Shown here: one piece after another, positions 53,701-64,000 of the stretch
How the letters are laid out: each line of letters begins with the position of its first letter
How positions within the stretch are numbered: position 1 is the stretch's first letter
NCBI RefSeq assembly: GCF_050948215.1
Contig: NW_027488892.1
Location: 1-64,000, forward strand
Source: Halictus rubicundus
Taxonomy: Eukaryota > Arthropoda > Insecta > Hymenoptera > Halictidae
Reading direction: 5' to 3'
Length of the DNA: 64,000 nucleotides
Notes under the pieces: model-generated
Seen by the model: only the letters and a program-made list of their open reading frames with translations
What the model was told of the DNA's origin: nothing
The model's database searches: none
Position numbers and translations under genes: made by a program

Positions 53701-54720
53701 TCCTCTATCCTATCCTATCCTCTATCCTATCCTATCCTCTATCCTATCCTATCCTCTATCCTATCCTATCCTCTGTCCTATCCTATCCTCTATCCTATCC
53801 TATCCTCTATCCTATCCTATCCTCTATCCTATCCTATCCTCTATCCTATTCTATCCTCTATCCTATCCTATCCTCTATCCTATCCTCTATCCTATCCTCT
53901 ATCCTATCCTATCCTCTATCGTCTCCTATCCTCTATCCTATCCTATCCTCTATCCTATCCTATCCTCTATCCTATCCTATCCTCTATCCTATCCTATCCT
54001 CTATCCTATCCTATCCTCTATCCTATCCTATCCTCTATCCTATCCTATCCTCTATCCTATCCTATCCTCTATCCTATCCTATCCTATATCCTATCCTATC
54101 CTCTATCCTATCCTATCCTCTATCCTATCCTATCCTCTATCCTATCCTATCCTCTATCGTCTCCTATCCTCTATCCTATCCAATCCCCTATCCTCTATCC
54201 TATCCTATCATCTATCTTATGCTATCCTCTATCCTATCCTATCGTAATCTCTATCTTATCGTATCATATCCTCTATCCTATCCTATTCTCTATCCTATCC
54301 TCTCCTTTATCCTATCTTATCCTCTATCGTCTGCTCTATCCTATCCTATCCAATAGCCTATCCTATCCTCAATCCTATCCTATCCTCTATCCTATCCTAT
54401 CCTCTATCCTATCCTCTATCCTATCCTATCCTCTATCGTCTCCTATCCTCTATCCTATCCTATCCTCTATCCTATCCTGTCCTCTATCCTATCCTATCCT
54501 CTATCCTATCCTATCCTCTATCCTATCCTATCCTCTATCCTATCCTATCCTCTATCCTATCCTATCCTATCCTCTATCCTATCCTATCCTCTATCCTATC
54601 CTATCCTCTATCCTATCCTACCCTCTATCCTATCCTATCCTCTATCCTATCCTATCCTCTGTCCTATCCTATCCTCTTTCCTATCCAATCCTCTATCCTA
54701 TCCTATTCTCTATCATATCC
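50720..54720 (+). repeat. Displaced third copy of the 4.1-kb segment, with an internal deletion
   Basis: Landmarks match copy 2 at an offset of 8,765 (M6, 42473 to 51238) and 8,748 (M4, 43251 to 51999), falling to 8,594 (M6, 44245 to 52839) and 8,576 (CTCTGTCC, 46081 to 54657). The step of 154 bp maps to about 52145, where the interval present at about 43395-43550 (a GTCTCC unit, CCAATCCCC and CTATCCCATCC) is missing. 154 bp is nine 17-bp monomers plus one base, or an equivalent ladder sum. Confidence 0.8.
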
Positions 54721-54869
54721 TCAATCCTCTATAATATCCTATCCTCTATCCTATCCTATCCTCTATCCTATCCTATCCTCTATCCTATCCTATCCTCTAT
54801 CCTATCCTATCCTCTATCCTATCCTATCCTATCCTCTATTCTATCCTATCCTCTATCCTATCCTATCCT

Positions 54870-56400
54870 CTATCCTATTCTATCCTCTATCCTATCCTAT
54901 CCTCTATCCTATCCTCTATCCTATCCTATCCTCTATCGTCTCCTATCCTCTATCCTATCCTATCCTCTATCCTATCCTATCCTCTATACTATCCTATCCT
55001 CTATCCTATCCTATTCTCTATCCTATCCTCTCCTTTATCCTATCCTATCCTCTATCCTCTATCCTATCCTATCCTCTATCCTATCCTAGCCTCTATCCTA
55101 TCCTATCCTCTATCCTATCCTATCCTCTATCCTATCCTATCCTCTATCCTATCCTATCCTCTATCTTATCCTATCCTCTATCCTATCCTATCCTCTATCC
55201 TATCCTATCCTATCCTCTATCCTATCCTATCCTCTATCGTCTCCTATCCTCTATCCTATCCAATCCCCTATCCTATCCTCTATCCTATCCTATCATCTAT
55301 CTTATCCTATCCTCTATCCTATCCTATCCTCTATCCTATCCTATCCTATCCTCTATCCTATCCTATCATCTATCTTATCCTATCCTCTATCCTATCCTAT
55401 CCTCTATCGTCTCCTATCCTCTATCCTATCCAATCCCCTATCCTATCCTCTATCCTATACTATCATCTATCTTATCCTATCCTATATCCTATCCTATCCT
55501 CTATCCTATCCTATCCTCTATCCTATCCTATCCTCTATCCTATCCTATCCTCTATCCTATCCTATCCTCTATCCTATCCTATCCTCTATCCTATCCTATC
55601 CTCTATCCTATCCTATCCTCTATCCTATCCTATCCTCTATCCTATCCTATCCTCTATCCTATCCTATCCTCTATCCTATCCTATCCTCTATCCTATCCTA
55701 TCCTCTATCCTATCCTATCCTCTATCCTATCCTATCCTCTATCCTATCCTATCCTCTATCCTATCCTATCCTCTATCCTATCCTATCCTCTATCCTATCC
55801 TATCCTCTATCCTATCCTATCCTCTATCCTCTATCCTATCCTATCCTCTATCCTATCCTATCCTCTATCCTATCCTATCCTCTATCCTATCCTATCCTCT
55901 ATCCTATCCTATCCTCTTTCCTATCCAATCCTCTATCCTATCCTATTCTCTATCCTATCCTCAATCCTCTATAATATCGTATCCTCCATCCTATCCTATT
56001 CTCTATCCTATAATATCATCTATCCTATCCTATCCTCAATCCTATCCTATCCTATATGCTATCCAATCCCCTATTCTATCCTATCCTATATGCTATCCAA
56101 TCCTCTATTCTATCCTATCCTGTATCCTATCCTATCCTCTATCCTATCCTATCCTCTATCCTATCCTATCCTCTATCCTATCCTATCCTCTATCCTATCC
56201 TATCCTCTATCCTATCCTATCCCCTATCTTATCCTATCCACTATCCTATCCTATCCTCTATCCTATCCTATCCTATCATTTATCCTATCCTCTATCCTAT
56301 CCTCTATCCTATCCTATCCTCTATCCTATCCAATCCCCTATCCTATCCTCTATCCTATCCTATCATCTATCTTATCCTATCCTCTATCCTATCCTATCCT
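54870..56400 (+). repeat. Second copy of the 46.80-48.25 kb segment
   Basis: Same landmark order as 46.80-48.25 kb. It lacks the M1 core at the equivalent of 47070 and has gained an M3 plus CAATCC stretch (about 55.92-56.05 kb) just before the twin M4 units at 56054 and 56088. Upstream, an interval of about 0.65 kb found at 46.15-46.80 kb is missing here, where CTATAATATCC (near 54728) passes directly into plain monomers. Confidence 0.7.
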
Positions 56401-57289
56401 ATCCTCTATCCTATCCTATCCTATCCTCTATCCTATCCTATCATCTATCTTATCCTATCCTCTATCCTATCCTATCCTCTATCCTATCCTATCCTCCATC
56501 CTATCCTATCCTCTATCGTCTCCTATCCTCCATCCTATCCAATCCCCTATCCTATCCTCTATCCTATCCTATAATCTATCTTATCCTATCCTCTATCCTA
56601 TCCTATCCTCTATCCTATCCTATCCTCTATCCTATCCTATCGTATTCTCTATCTTATCGTATCATATCCTCTATCCTATCCTATCCTCTATCCTATCCTA
56701 TCCTCTATCCTATCCTATCCTCTATCCTATCCTATCCTCTATCCTATCCTATCCTCTATCCTATCCTATCCTATCCTCTATCCTATCCTATCCTCTATCC
56801 TATCCTATCCTCTATCCTATCCTATCCTCTATCCTATCCTATCCTCTATCCTATCCTATCCTCTACCCTATCCTCTATCCTATCCTATCCTCTATCCAAT
56901 CCTATCCTCTATACTATCCTATCCTCTATCCTATCCTATCCTCTATCCTATCCTATCCTCTATCCTATCCTATCCTCTATCCTATCCTATCCTCTATCCT
57001 ATCCTATCCTCTATCCTATCCTATCCTCTATCCTCTATCCTATCCTATCCTCTATCCTATCCTATCCTCTATCCTATCCTATCCTCTATCCTATCCTATC
57101 CTCTATCCTATCCTATCCTCTTTCCTATCCAATCCTCTATCCTATCCTATTCTCTATCCTATCCTCAATCCTCTATAATATCGTATCCTCCATCCTATCC
57201 TATTCTCTATCCTATAATATCATCTATCCTATCCTATCCTCAATCCTATCCTATCCTATATGCTATCCAATCCTCTATTCTATCCTATC

Positions 57290-59720
57290 CTATATGCTAT
57301 CCAATCCTCTATTCTATCCTATCCTCTATCCTATCCTATCCTCTATCCTATCCTATCCTCTATCCTATCCTATCCTCTATCCTATCCTATCCTCTATCCT
57401 ATCCTATCCCCTATCTTATCCTATCCACTATCCTATCCTATCCTCTATCCTATCCTATCCTATCATCTATCCTATCCTCTATCCTATCCTCTATCCTATC
57501 CTATCCTCTATCCTATCCAATCCCCTATCCTATCCTCTATCCTATCCTATCATCTATCTTATCCTATCCTCTATCCTATCCTATCCTCTATCCTATCCTA
57601 TCCTCTATCCTATCCTATCCTATCCTCTATCCTATCCTATCATCTATCTTATCCTATCCTCTATCCTATCCTATCCTCTATCCTATCCTATCCTCTATCC
57701 TATCCTATCCTCTATCCTATCCTATCCTCTATCCTATCCTATCCTCTATCCTATCCTATCCTCTATCCTATCCTATCCTCTATCCTATCCTATCCTCTAT
57801 CCTATCCTATCCTCTATCCTATCCTATCCTCTATCCTATCCTATCCTCTATCCTATCCTATCCTCTATCCTATCCTATCCTCTATCCTATCCTATCCTCT
57901 ATCCTATCCTATCCTCTATCCTATCCTATCCTCTATCCTATCCTATCCTCTATCCTATCCTATCCTCTGTCCTATCCTCTATCCTATCCTATCCTCTATC
58001 CAATCCTATCCTCTATCCTATCCTATCCTCTATCCTATCCTATCCTTTATCCTATCCTATCCTCCATCCTATCCTATCCTCTATCGTCTCCTATCCTCCA
58101 TCCTATCCAATCCCCTATCCTATCCTCTATCCTATCCTATAATCTATCTTATCCTATCCTCTATCCTATCCTATCCTCTATCCTATCCTATCCTCTATCC
58201 TATCCTATCGTATTCTCTATCTTATCGTATCATATCCTCTATCCTATCCTATTCTCTATCCTATCCTCTCCTTTATCCTATCTTATCCTCTATCGTCTGC
58301 TCTATCCTATCCTATCCAATATCCTAGCCTATCCTTAATCCTATCCTATCCTCTATCCTATCCTATCCTCTATCCTATCCTTTCCTCTATCCTATCATAT
58401 CCTCTATCCTATCCAATCCTCTATCCTATCCTATCCTCTATCCTATCCTATCCTCTATCCAATCCTATCCTCTATCCTATCCTATCCTCTATCCTATCCT
58501 ATCCTTTATCCTATCCTATCCTCCATCCTATCCTATCCTCTATCGTCTCCTATCCTCCATCCTATCCAATCCCCTATCCTATCCTCTATCCTATCCTATA
58601 ATCTATCTTATCCTATCCTCTATCCTATCCTATCCTCTATCCTATCCTATCCTCTATCCTATCCTATCGTAATCCCTATCTTATCGTATCATATCCTCTA
58701 TCCTATCCTATTCTCTATCCTATCCTCTCCTTTATCCTATCTTATCCTCTATCGTCTGCTCTATCCTATCCTATCCAATAGCTTATCCTATCCTCAATCC
58801 TATCCTATCCTCTATCCTAACCTCTCCTTTCTACTATCCAATCCTCTATCGAATCCTCTATCCTATCCTATCCTCTATCGTATGCAATCCTCCATCCCAT
58901 CCAATCCTCTATCCTCTATCCTCTATCCTCTATCCTATCCTATCCTCTATCCTATCCTCTATCCTATCCTATCCTCTATCCTATCCTATCCTCTATCCTA
59001 TCCTATCCTCTATCCTATCCTATCCTATCCTCTATCCTATCCTATCCTCTATCGTCTCCTATCCTCTATCCTATCCAATCCCCTATCCTATCCTCTATCC
59101 TATCCTATCATCTATCTTATCCTATCCTCTATCCTATCCTATCCTCTATCCTATCGTATCCTCTATCCTATCTTATCCTCTATCCTATCCTATCCTCTAT
59201 CCTATCCTATCCTCTATCCTATCCTCTATCGTCTCCTATCCTCTATCGTCTCCTATCCTCTATCCTATCCTATCCTCTATCCTATCCTATCCTCTATCCT
59301 ATCCTATCCTATCCTCTATCCTATCCTATCCTCTATCGTCTCCTATCCTCTATCCTATCCAATCCCCTATCCTATCCTCTATCCTATCCTATCATCTATC
59401 TTATCCTATCCTCTATCCTATCCTATCCTCTATCCTATCCTATCCTCTATCCTATCCTATCCTCTATCCTATCCTATCCTCTACCCTATCCTATTCTCTA
59501 TCCTATCCTCTATCGTCTCCTATCCTCTATCGTCTCCTATCCTCTATCCTATCCTATCTTCTATCCTATCCTATCCTCTATCCTATCCTATCCTCTATCC
59601 TATCCTATCGTATTCTCTATCTTATCGTATCATATCCTCTATCCTTTCCTATTCTCTATCCTATCCTCTCCTTTATCCTATCTTATCCTCTATCGTCTGC
59701 TCTATCCTATCCTATCCTAT
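57290..59720 (+). repeat. Copy 1 of an approximately 2.45-kb tandem duplication
   Basis: M4 at 57292 recurs at 59719 (+2,427) and M6 at 58817 recurs at 61295 (+2,478). The difference of 51 bp is three monomers. Shared diagnostic units include CTCTGTCC (near 57965/60426), CTTTATCC followed by CTCCATCC, the CCTATAATCTATCTT unit, TATCCTTAATCC, a GTAATCCC form of M1 and CCAATAGCTTATCC. Related but more diverged versions of the first half lie at 47.93-48.70 kb. Confidence 0.82.
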
Positions 59721-62200
59721 ATGCTATCCAATCCTCTATTCTATCCTATCCTCTATCCTATCCTATCCTCTATCCTATCCTATCCTCTATCCTATCCTAT
59801 CCTCTATCCTATCCTATCCTCTATCCTATCCTATCCCCTATCTTATCCTATCCACTATCCTATCCTATCCTCTATCCTATCCTATCCTATCATCTATCCT
59901 ATCCTCTATCCTATCCTCTATCCTATCCTATCCTCTATCCTATCCAATCCCCTATCCTATCCTCTATCCTATCCTATCATCTATCTTATCCTATCCTCTA
60001 TCCTATCCTATCCTCTATCCTATCCTATCCTATCCTCTATCCTATCCTATCATCTATCTTATCCTATCCTCTATCCTATCCTATCCTCTATCCTATCCTA
60101 TCCTCTATCCTATCCTATCCTCTATCCTATCCTATCCTCTATCCTATCCTATCCTCTATCCTATCCTATCCTCTATCCTATCCTATCCTCTATCCTATCC
60201 TATCCTCTATCCTATCCTATCCTCTATCCTATCCTATCCTCTATCCTATCCTATCCTCTATCCTATCCTATCCTCTATCCTATCCTATCCTCTATCCTAT
60301 CCTATCCTCTATCCTATCCTATCCTCTATCCTATCCTATCCTCTATCCTATCCTATCCTCTATCCTATCCTATCCTCTATCCTATCCTATCCTCTATCCT
60401 ATCCTATCCTCTATCCTATCCTATCCTCTGTCCTATCCTCTATCCTATCCTATCCTCTATCCAATCCTATCCTCTATCCTATCCTATCCTCTATCCTATC
60501 CTATCCTTTATCCTATCCTATCCTCCATCCTATCCTATCCTCCATCCTATCCTATCCTCTATCGTCTCCTATCCTCCATCCTATCCAATCCCCTATCCTA
60601 TCCTCTATCCTATCCTATAATCTATCTTATCCTATCCTCTATCCTATCCTATCCTCTATCCTATCCTATCCTCTATCCTATCCTATCGAATTCTCTATCT
60701 TATCGTATCATATCCTCTATCCTATCCTATTCTCTATCCTATCCTCTCCTTTATCCTATCTTATCCTCTATCGTCTGCTCTATCCTATCCTATCCAATAT
60801 CCTAGCCTATCCTTAATCCTATCCTATCCTCTATCCTATCCTATCCTCTATCCTATCCTTTCCTCTATCCTATCATATCCTCTATCCTATCCAATCCTCT
60901 ATCCTATCCTATCCTCTATCCTATCCTATCCTCTATCCAATCCTATCCTCTATCCTATCCTATCCTCTATCCTATCCTATCCTTTATCCTATCCTATCCT
61001 CCATCCTATCCTATCCTCTATCGTCTCCTATCCTCCATCCTATCCAATCCCCTATCCTATCCTCTATCCTATCCTATAATCTATCTTATCCTATCCTCTA
61101 TCCTATCCTATCCTCTATCCTATCCTATCCTCTATCCTATCCTATCGTAATCCCTATCTTATCGTATCATATCCTCTATCCTATCCTATTCTCTATCCTA
61201 TCCTCTCCTTTATCCTATCTTATCCTCTATCGTCTGCTCTATCCTATCCTATCCAATAGCTTATCCTATCCTCAATCCTATCCTATCCTCTATCCTAACC
61301 TCTCCTTTCTACTATCCAATCCTCTATCGAATCCTCTATCCTATCCTATCCTCTATCGTATGCAATCCTCCATCCCATCCAATCCTCTATCCTCTATCCT
61401 CTATCCTCTATCCTATCCTATCCTCTATCCTATCCTCTATCCTATCCTATCCTCTATCCTATCCTATCCTCTATCCTATCCTATCCTCTATCCTATCCTA
61501 TCCTCTATCCTATCCTATCCTATCCTCTATCCTATCCTATCCTCTATCGTCTCCTATCCTCTATCCTATCCAATCCCCTATCCTATCCTCTATCCTATCC
61601 TATCATCTATCTTATCCTATCCTCTATCCTATCCTATCCTCTATCCTATCGTATCCTCTATCCTATCTTATCCTCTATCCTATCCTATCCTCTATCCTAT
61701 CCTATCCTCTATCCTATCCTCTATCGTCTCCTATCCTCTATCGTCTCCTATCCTCTATCCTATCCTATCCTCTATCCTGTCCTATCCTCTATCCTATCCT
61801 ATCCTATCCTCTATCCTATCCTATCCTCTATCGTCTCCTATCCTCTATCCTATCCAATCCCCTATCCTATCCTCTATCCTATCCTATCATCTATCTTATC
61901 CTATCCTCTATCCTATCCTATCCTCTATCCTATCCTATCCTCTATCCTATCCTATCCTCTATCCTATCCTATCCTCTACCCTATCCTATCCTCTATCCTA
62001 TCCTCTATCGTCTCCTATCCTCTATCCTATCCTATCTTCTATCCTATCCTATCCTCTATCCTATCCTATCCTCTATCCTATCCTATCCTCTATCCTATCC
62101 TATCCTCTATCCTATCCTATCCTCTATCCTATCCTATCCTCTATCCTATCCTATCCTCTATCCTATCCTCTATCCTATCCTATCCTCTATCCAATCCTAT
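59720..62200 (+). repeat. Copy 2 of the approximately 2.45-kb tandem duplication
   Basis: Same landmark order as 57.29-59.72 kb. Private differences include a GAATTCTC version of the M1 lead-in (near 60688) where the first copy has GTATTCTC, and an extra CTCCATCC unit near 60530. After about 62.2 kb it runs on into an M1 core with CCTTTCC (near 62415) like the one at 59644. Confidence 0.8.
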
Positions 62201-62599
62201 CCTCTATCCTATCCTATCCTCTATCCTATCCTATCCTCTATCCTATCCTATCCTCCATCCTATCCTATCCTCTATCGTCTCCTATCCTCTATCCTATCCA
62301 ATCCCCTATCCTATCCTCTATCCTATCCTATCATCTATCTTATCCTATCCTCTATCCTATCCTATCCTCTATCCTATCCTATCGTATTCTCTATCTTATC
62401 GTATCATATCCTCTATCCTTTCCTATTCTCTATCCTATCCTCTCCTTTATCCTATCTTATCCTCTATCGTCTGCTCTATCCTATCCTATCCTATATCCTA
62501 GCCTATCCTCAATCCTATCCTATCCTCTATCCTATCCTATCCTCTATACTATCCTTTCCTCTATCCTATCCTATCCTCTATCCTATCCAATCCTCTATC

Positions 62600-63410
62600 C
62601 TATCCTATCCTCTATCCTATCCTATCCTCTATCCTATCCTATCCTCTATCGTCTCCTATCCTCTATCCTATCCAATCCCCTATCCTATCCTCTATCCTAT
62701 CCTATCATCTATCTTATCCTATCCACTATCCTATCCTATCGTAATCTCTATCTTATCGTATCATATCCTCTATCCTATCCTATTCTCTATCCTATCCTCT
62801 CCTTTATCCTATCTTATCCTCTATCGTCTGCTCTATCCTATCCTATCCAATAGCCTATCCTATCCTCAATCCTATCCTATCCTCTATCCTAACCTCTCCT
62901 TTCTACTATCCAATCCTCTATCGAATCCTCTATCCTATCCTATCCTCTATCGTATGCAATCCTCCATCCCATCCAATCCTCTATCCTATCCTCTATTCTA
63001 TACTATACTCTATCCTATCCTATCCTATATCCTATCCTCTATCTAATCCTATCCTCTATCCTATTCTCTCCTCTATAATATCGTATCCTGCATCCTATCC
63101 TATGCTGTATCCTATCCTCTATCCTATCCTATCCTTTGGCCTGTCGTATCCACTAGCCCCTATCCTATCCTCTATCCTATAGTATCCTCTATCCTATCCT
63201 ATCTTCTATCGTCTCCTATCCTCTATCCTATCCAATCCCCTAGCCTATCCTCTATCCTATCCTATCATCTATCTTATCCTATCCTCTATCCTATCCTATC
63301 CTCTATCCTATCCTATCCTCTATCCTATCCTATCCTCTATCCTATCCTATCCTCTATCCTATCCTATCCTCTATCCTATCCTATCCTCTATCCTATCCTA
63401 TCCTCTATCC
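62600..63410 (+). repeat. Segment repeated 13.66 kb upstream, second copy
   Basis: Counterpart of 48.94-49.75 kb with M6 at 62889 and M5 at 63135. It has private changes, for example CTATTCTATACTATACTC (near 62995) and CTTCTATCGTC (near 63201). Downstream it enters a pure monomer run, whereas the first copy enters a CCAATCC/CTCTCTCC unit series. Confidence 0.78.
63135..63160 (+). repeat. Marker M5, copy 4 of 4
   Basis: Same word 13,663 bp downstream of copy 3, sharing the CTATGCTGTATCC upstream unit. Confidence 0.85.
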
Positions 63411-64000
63411 TATCCTATCCTCTATCCTATCCTATCCTCTATCCTATCCTATCCTCTATCCTATCCTATCCTCTATCCTATCCTATCCTCTATCCTATCC
63501 TATCCTCTATCCTATCCTATCCTCTATCCTATCCTATCCTCTATCCTATCCTATCCTATCCTCTATCCTATCCTATCCTCTATCCTATCCTATCCTCTAT
63601 CCTATCCTATCCTCTATCCTATCCTATCCTCTATCCTATCCTATCCTCTATCCTATCCTATCCTCTATCCTATCCTATCCTATTCTCTATCCTATCCTAT
63701 CCTCTATCCTCTATCCTATCCTATCCTCTATCCTCTATCCTATCCTATCCTCTATCCTATCCTATCCTCTATCCTCTATCCTATCCTATCCTCTATCCTA
63801 TCCTATCCTCTATCCTATCCTACCATCTATCCTATCCTATCCTCTATCCTATCCTTTCCTCTATCCTATCCTATCCTCTATCCTATCCTATCCTCTATCC
63901 TATCCTATCCTCTATACTATCCTATCCTCTATCCTATCCTATCCTCTATCCTATCCTATCCTCTATCCTATCCTATCCTCTATCCTATCCTATCCTCTAT
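63410..64000 (+). repeat. Nearly pure TATCC monomer tail with short 7-bp units
   Basis: About 590 bp of almost uninterrupted (TATCC)3TC reaching the window edge. Between about 63700 and 63780 several CTCTATCCTCTATCC junctions create 7-bp units (one pentamer plus TC), the shortest step of the 5n+2 ladder. Isolated variants are TATTCTC (near 63681), CTACCATC (near 63821), CCTTTCC (near 63852) and CTATACTATCC (near 63912). Confidence 0.85.

Larger units (their letters stand above)
14471..64000 (+). repeat. TATCC-family 17-bp satellite array with higher-order structure
   Basis: The dominant monomer is (TATCC)3TC, 17 bp or 3.4 copies of CTATC, for about 2,900 monomers in 49.5 kb; the array runs off the right edge. 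Length variants add or remove whole pentamers, giving 7, 12, 17 and 22 bp. Diverged monomers occur in fixed strings (markers M1-M6, annotated separately), and their order reveals large internal duplications. The strand is nearly free of G except in marker units. All three forward frames stay open for hundreds of codons because neither the monomer nor most variants contain a stop, and they all encode the same cyclic 17-residue Ser/Tyr/Pro/Ile/Leu string. There is no domain, splice signal or non-repeat flank, so no gene is called. Confidence 0.97.

Noticed and set aside
14417..62853. Many Ser/Tyr/Pro/Ile/Leu repeat open frames beginning with Met-Leu-Ser-Asn-Pro or Met-Gln-Ser-Ser-Ile-Pro
   Set aside because: The starts coincide with satellite markers M4 (TATATGC) and M6 (GTATGCAATCC), the only places that supply an ATG. 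These are duplicated satellite strings, not a gene family.

Overview
This window is satellite DNA from end to end. I find no protein-coding gene, RNA gene, CRISPR array, or prokaryotic or phage feature. Kilobase-scale arrays of short monomers, segmental duplications inside the arrays and worn array edges all suggest a eukaryotic heterochromatic block (pericentromeric, subtelomeric or sex/B-chromosome-like) resolved by long reads. I cannot name the species from the sequence.

Layout: (1) 1-1443, a TATCC-family array in inverted orientation, reading GGATA on this strand. (2) 1444-1515, a short non-repetitive junction holding a stray GGATA island. (3) 1516-13915, a TTCAC-family array of about 12.4 kb with diverged sub-blocks and a cleaner core at about 9.5-12.8 kb. 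(4) 13916-13970, a spacer with a 12-C homopolymer. (5) 13971-14160, a small CCACA-family array. (6) 14161-14470, a mosaic grading from CCACA-like to TATCC-like units. (7) 14471-64000, a TATCC-family array of about 49.5 kb, forward oriented, built from large duplicated segments: an approximately 9.0-kb tandem pair, an approximately 4.1-kb tandem pair with a third displaced copy, an approximately 2.45-kb tandem pair, and several smaller ones.

The main observation is that three different pentanucleotides are packaged identically. Each dominant monomer is 17 bp, equal to 3.4 copies of its pentamer: (CTATC)3CT, (CTTCA)3CT and (CACCA)3CA. Length variants of the TATCC family form a 5n+2 ladder of 7, 12, 17 and 22 bp. 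A length rule therefore seems to be conserved while the sequence is not. A second structural point is that the left 1.44 kb is a reverse-complement copy of roughly 26.29-27.73 kb, so the TTCAC and CCACA arrays sit between oppositely oriented TATCC arrays.

Long open frames exist in all three forward phases of these arrays but are a by-product of a stop-free 17-bp monomer, and I do not annotate them as genes. All positions inside the arrays were read by eye. Block boundaries are good to roughly 50-150 bp, and copy counts are approximate.
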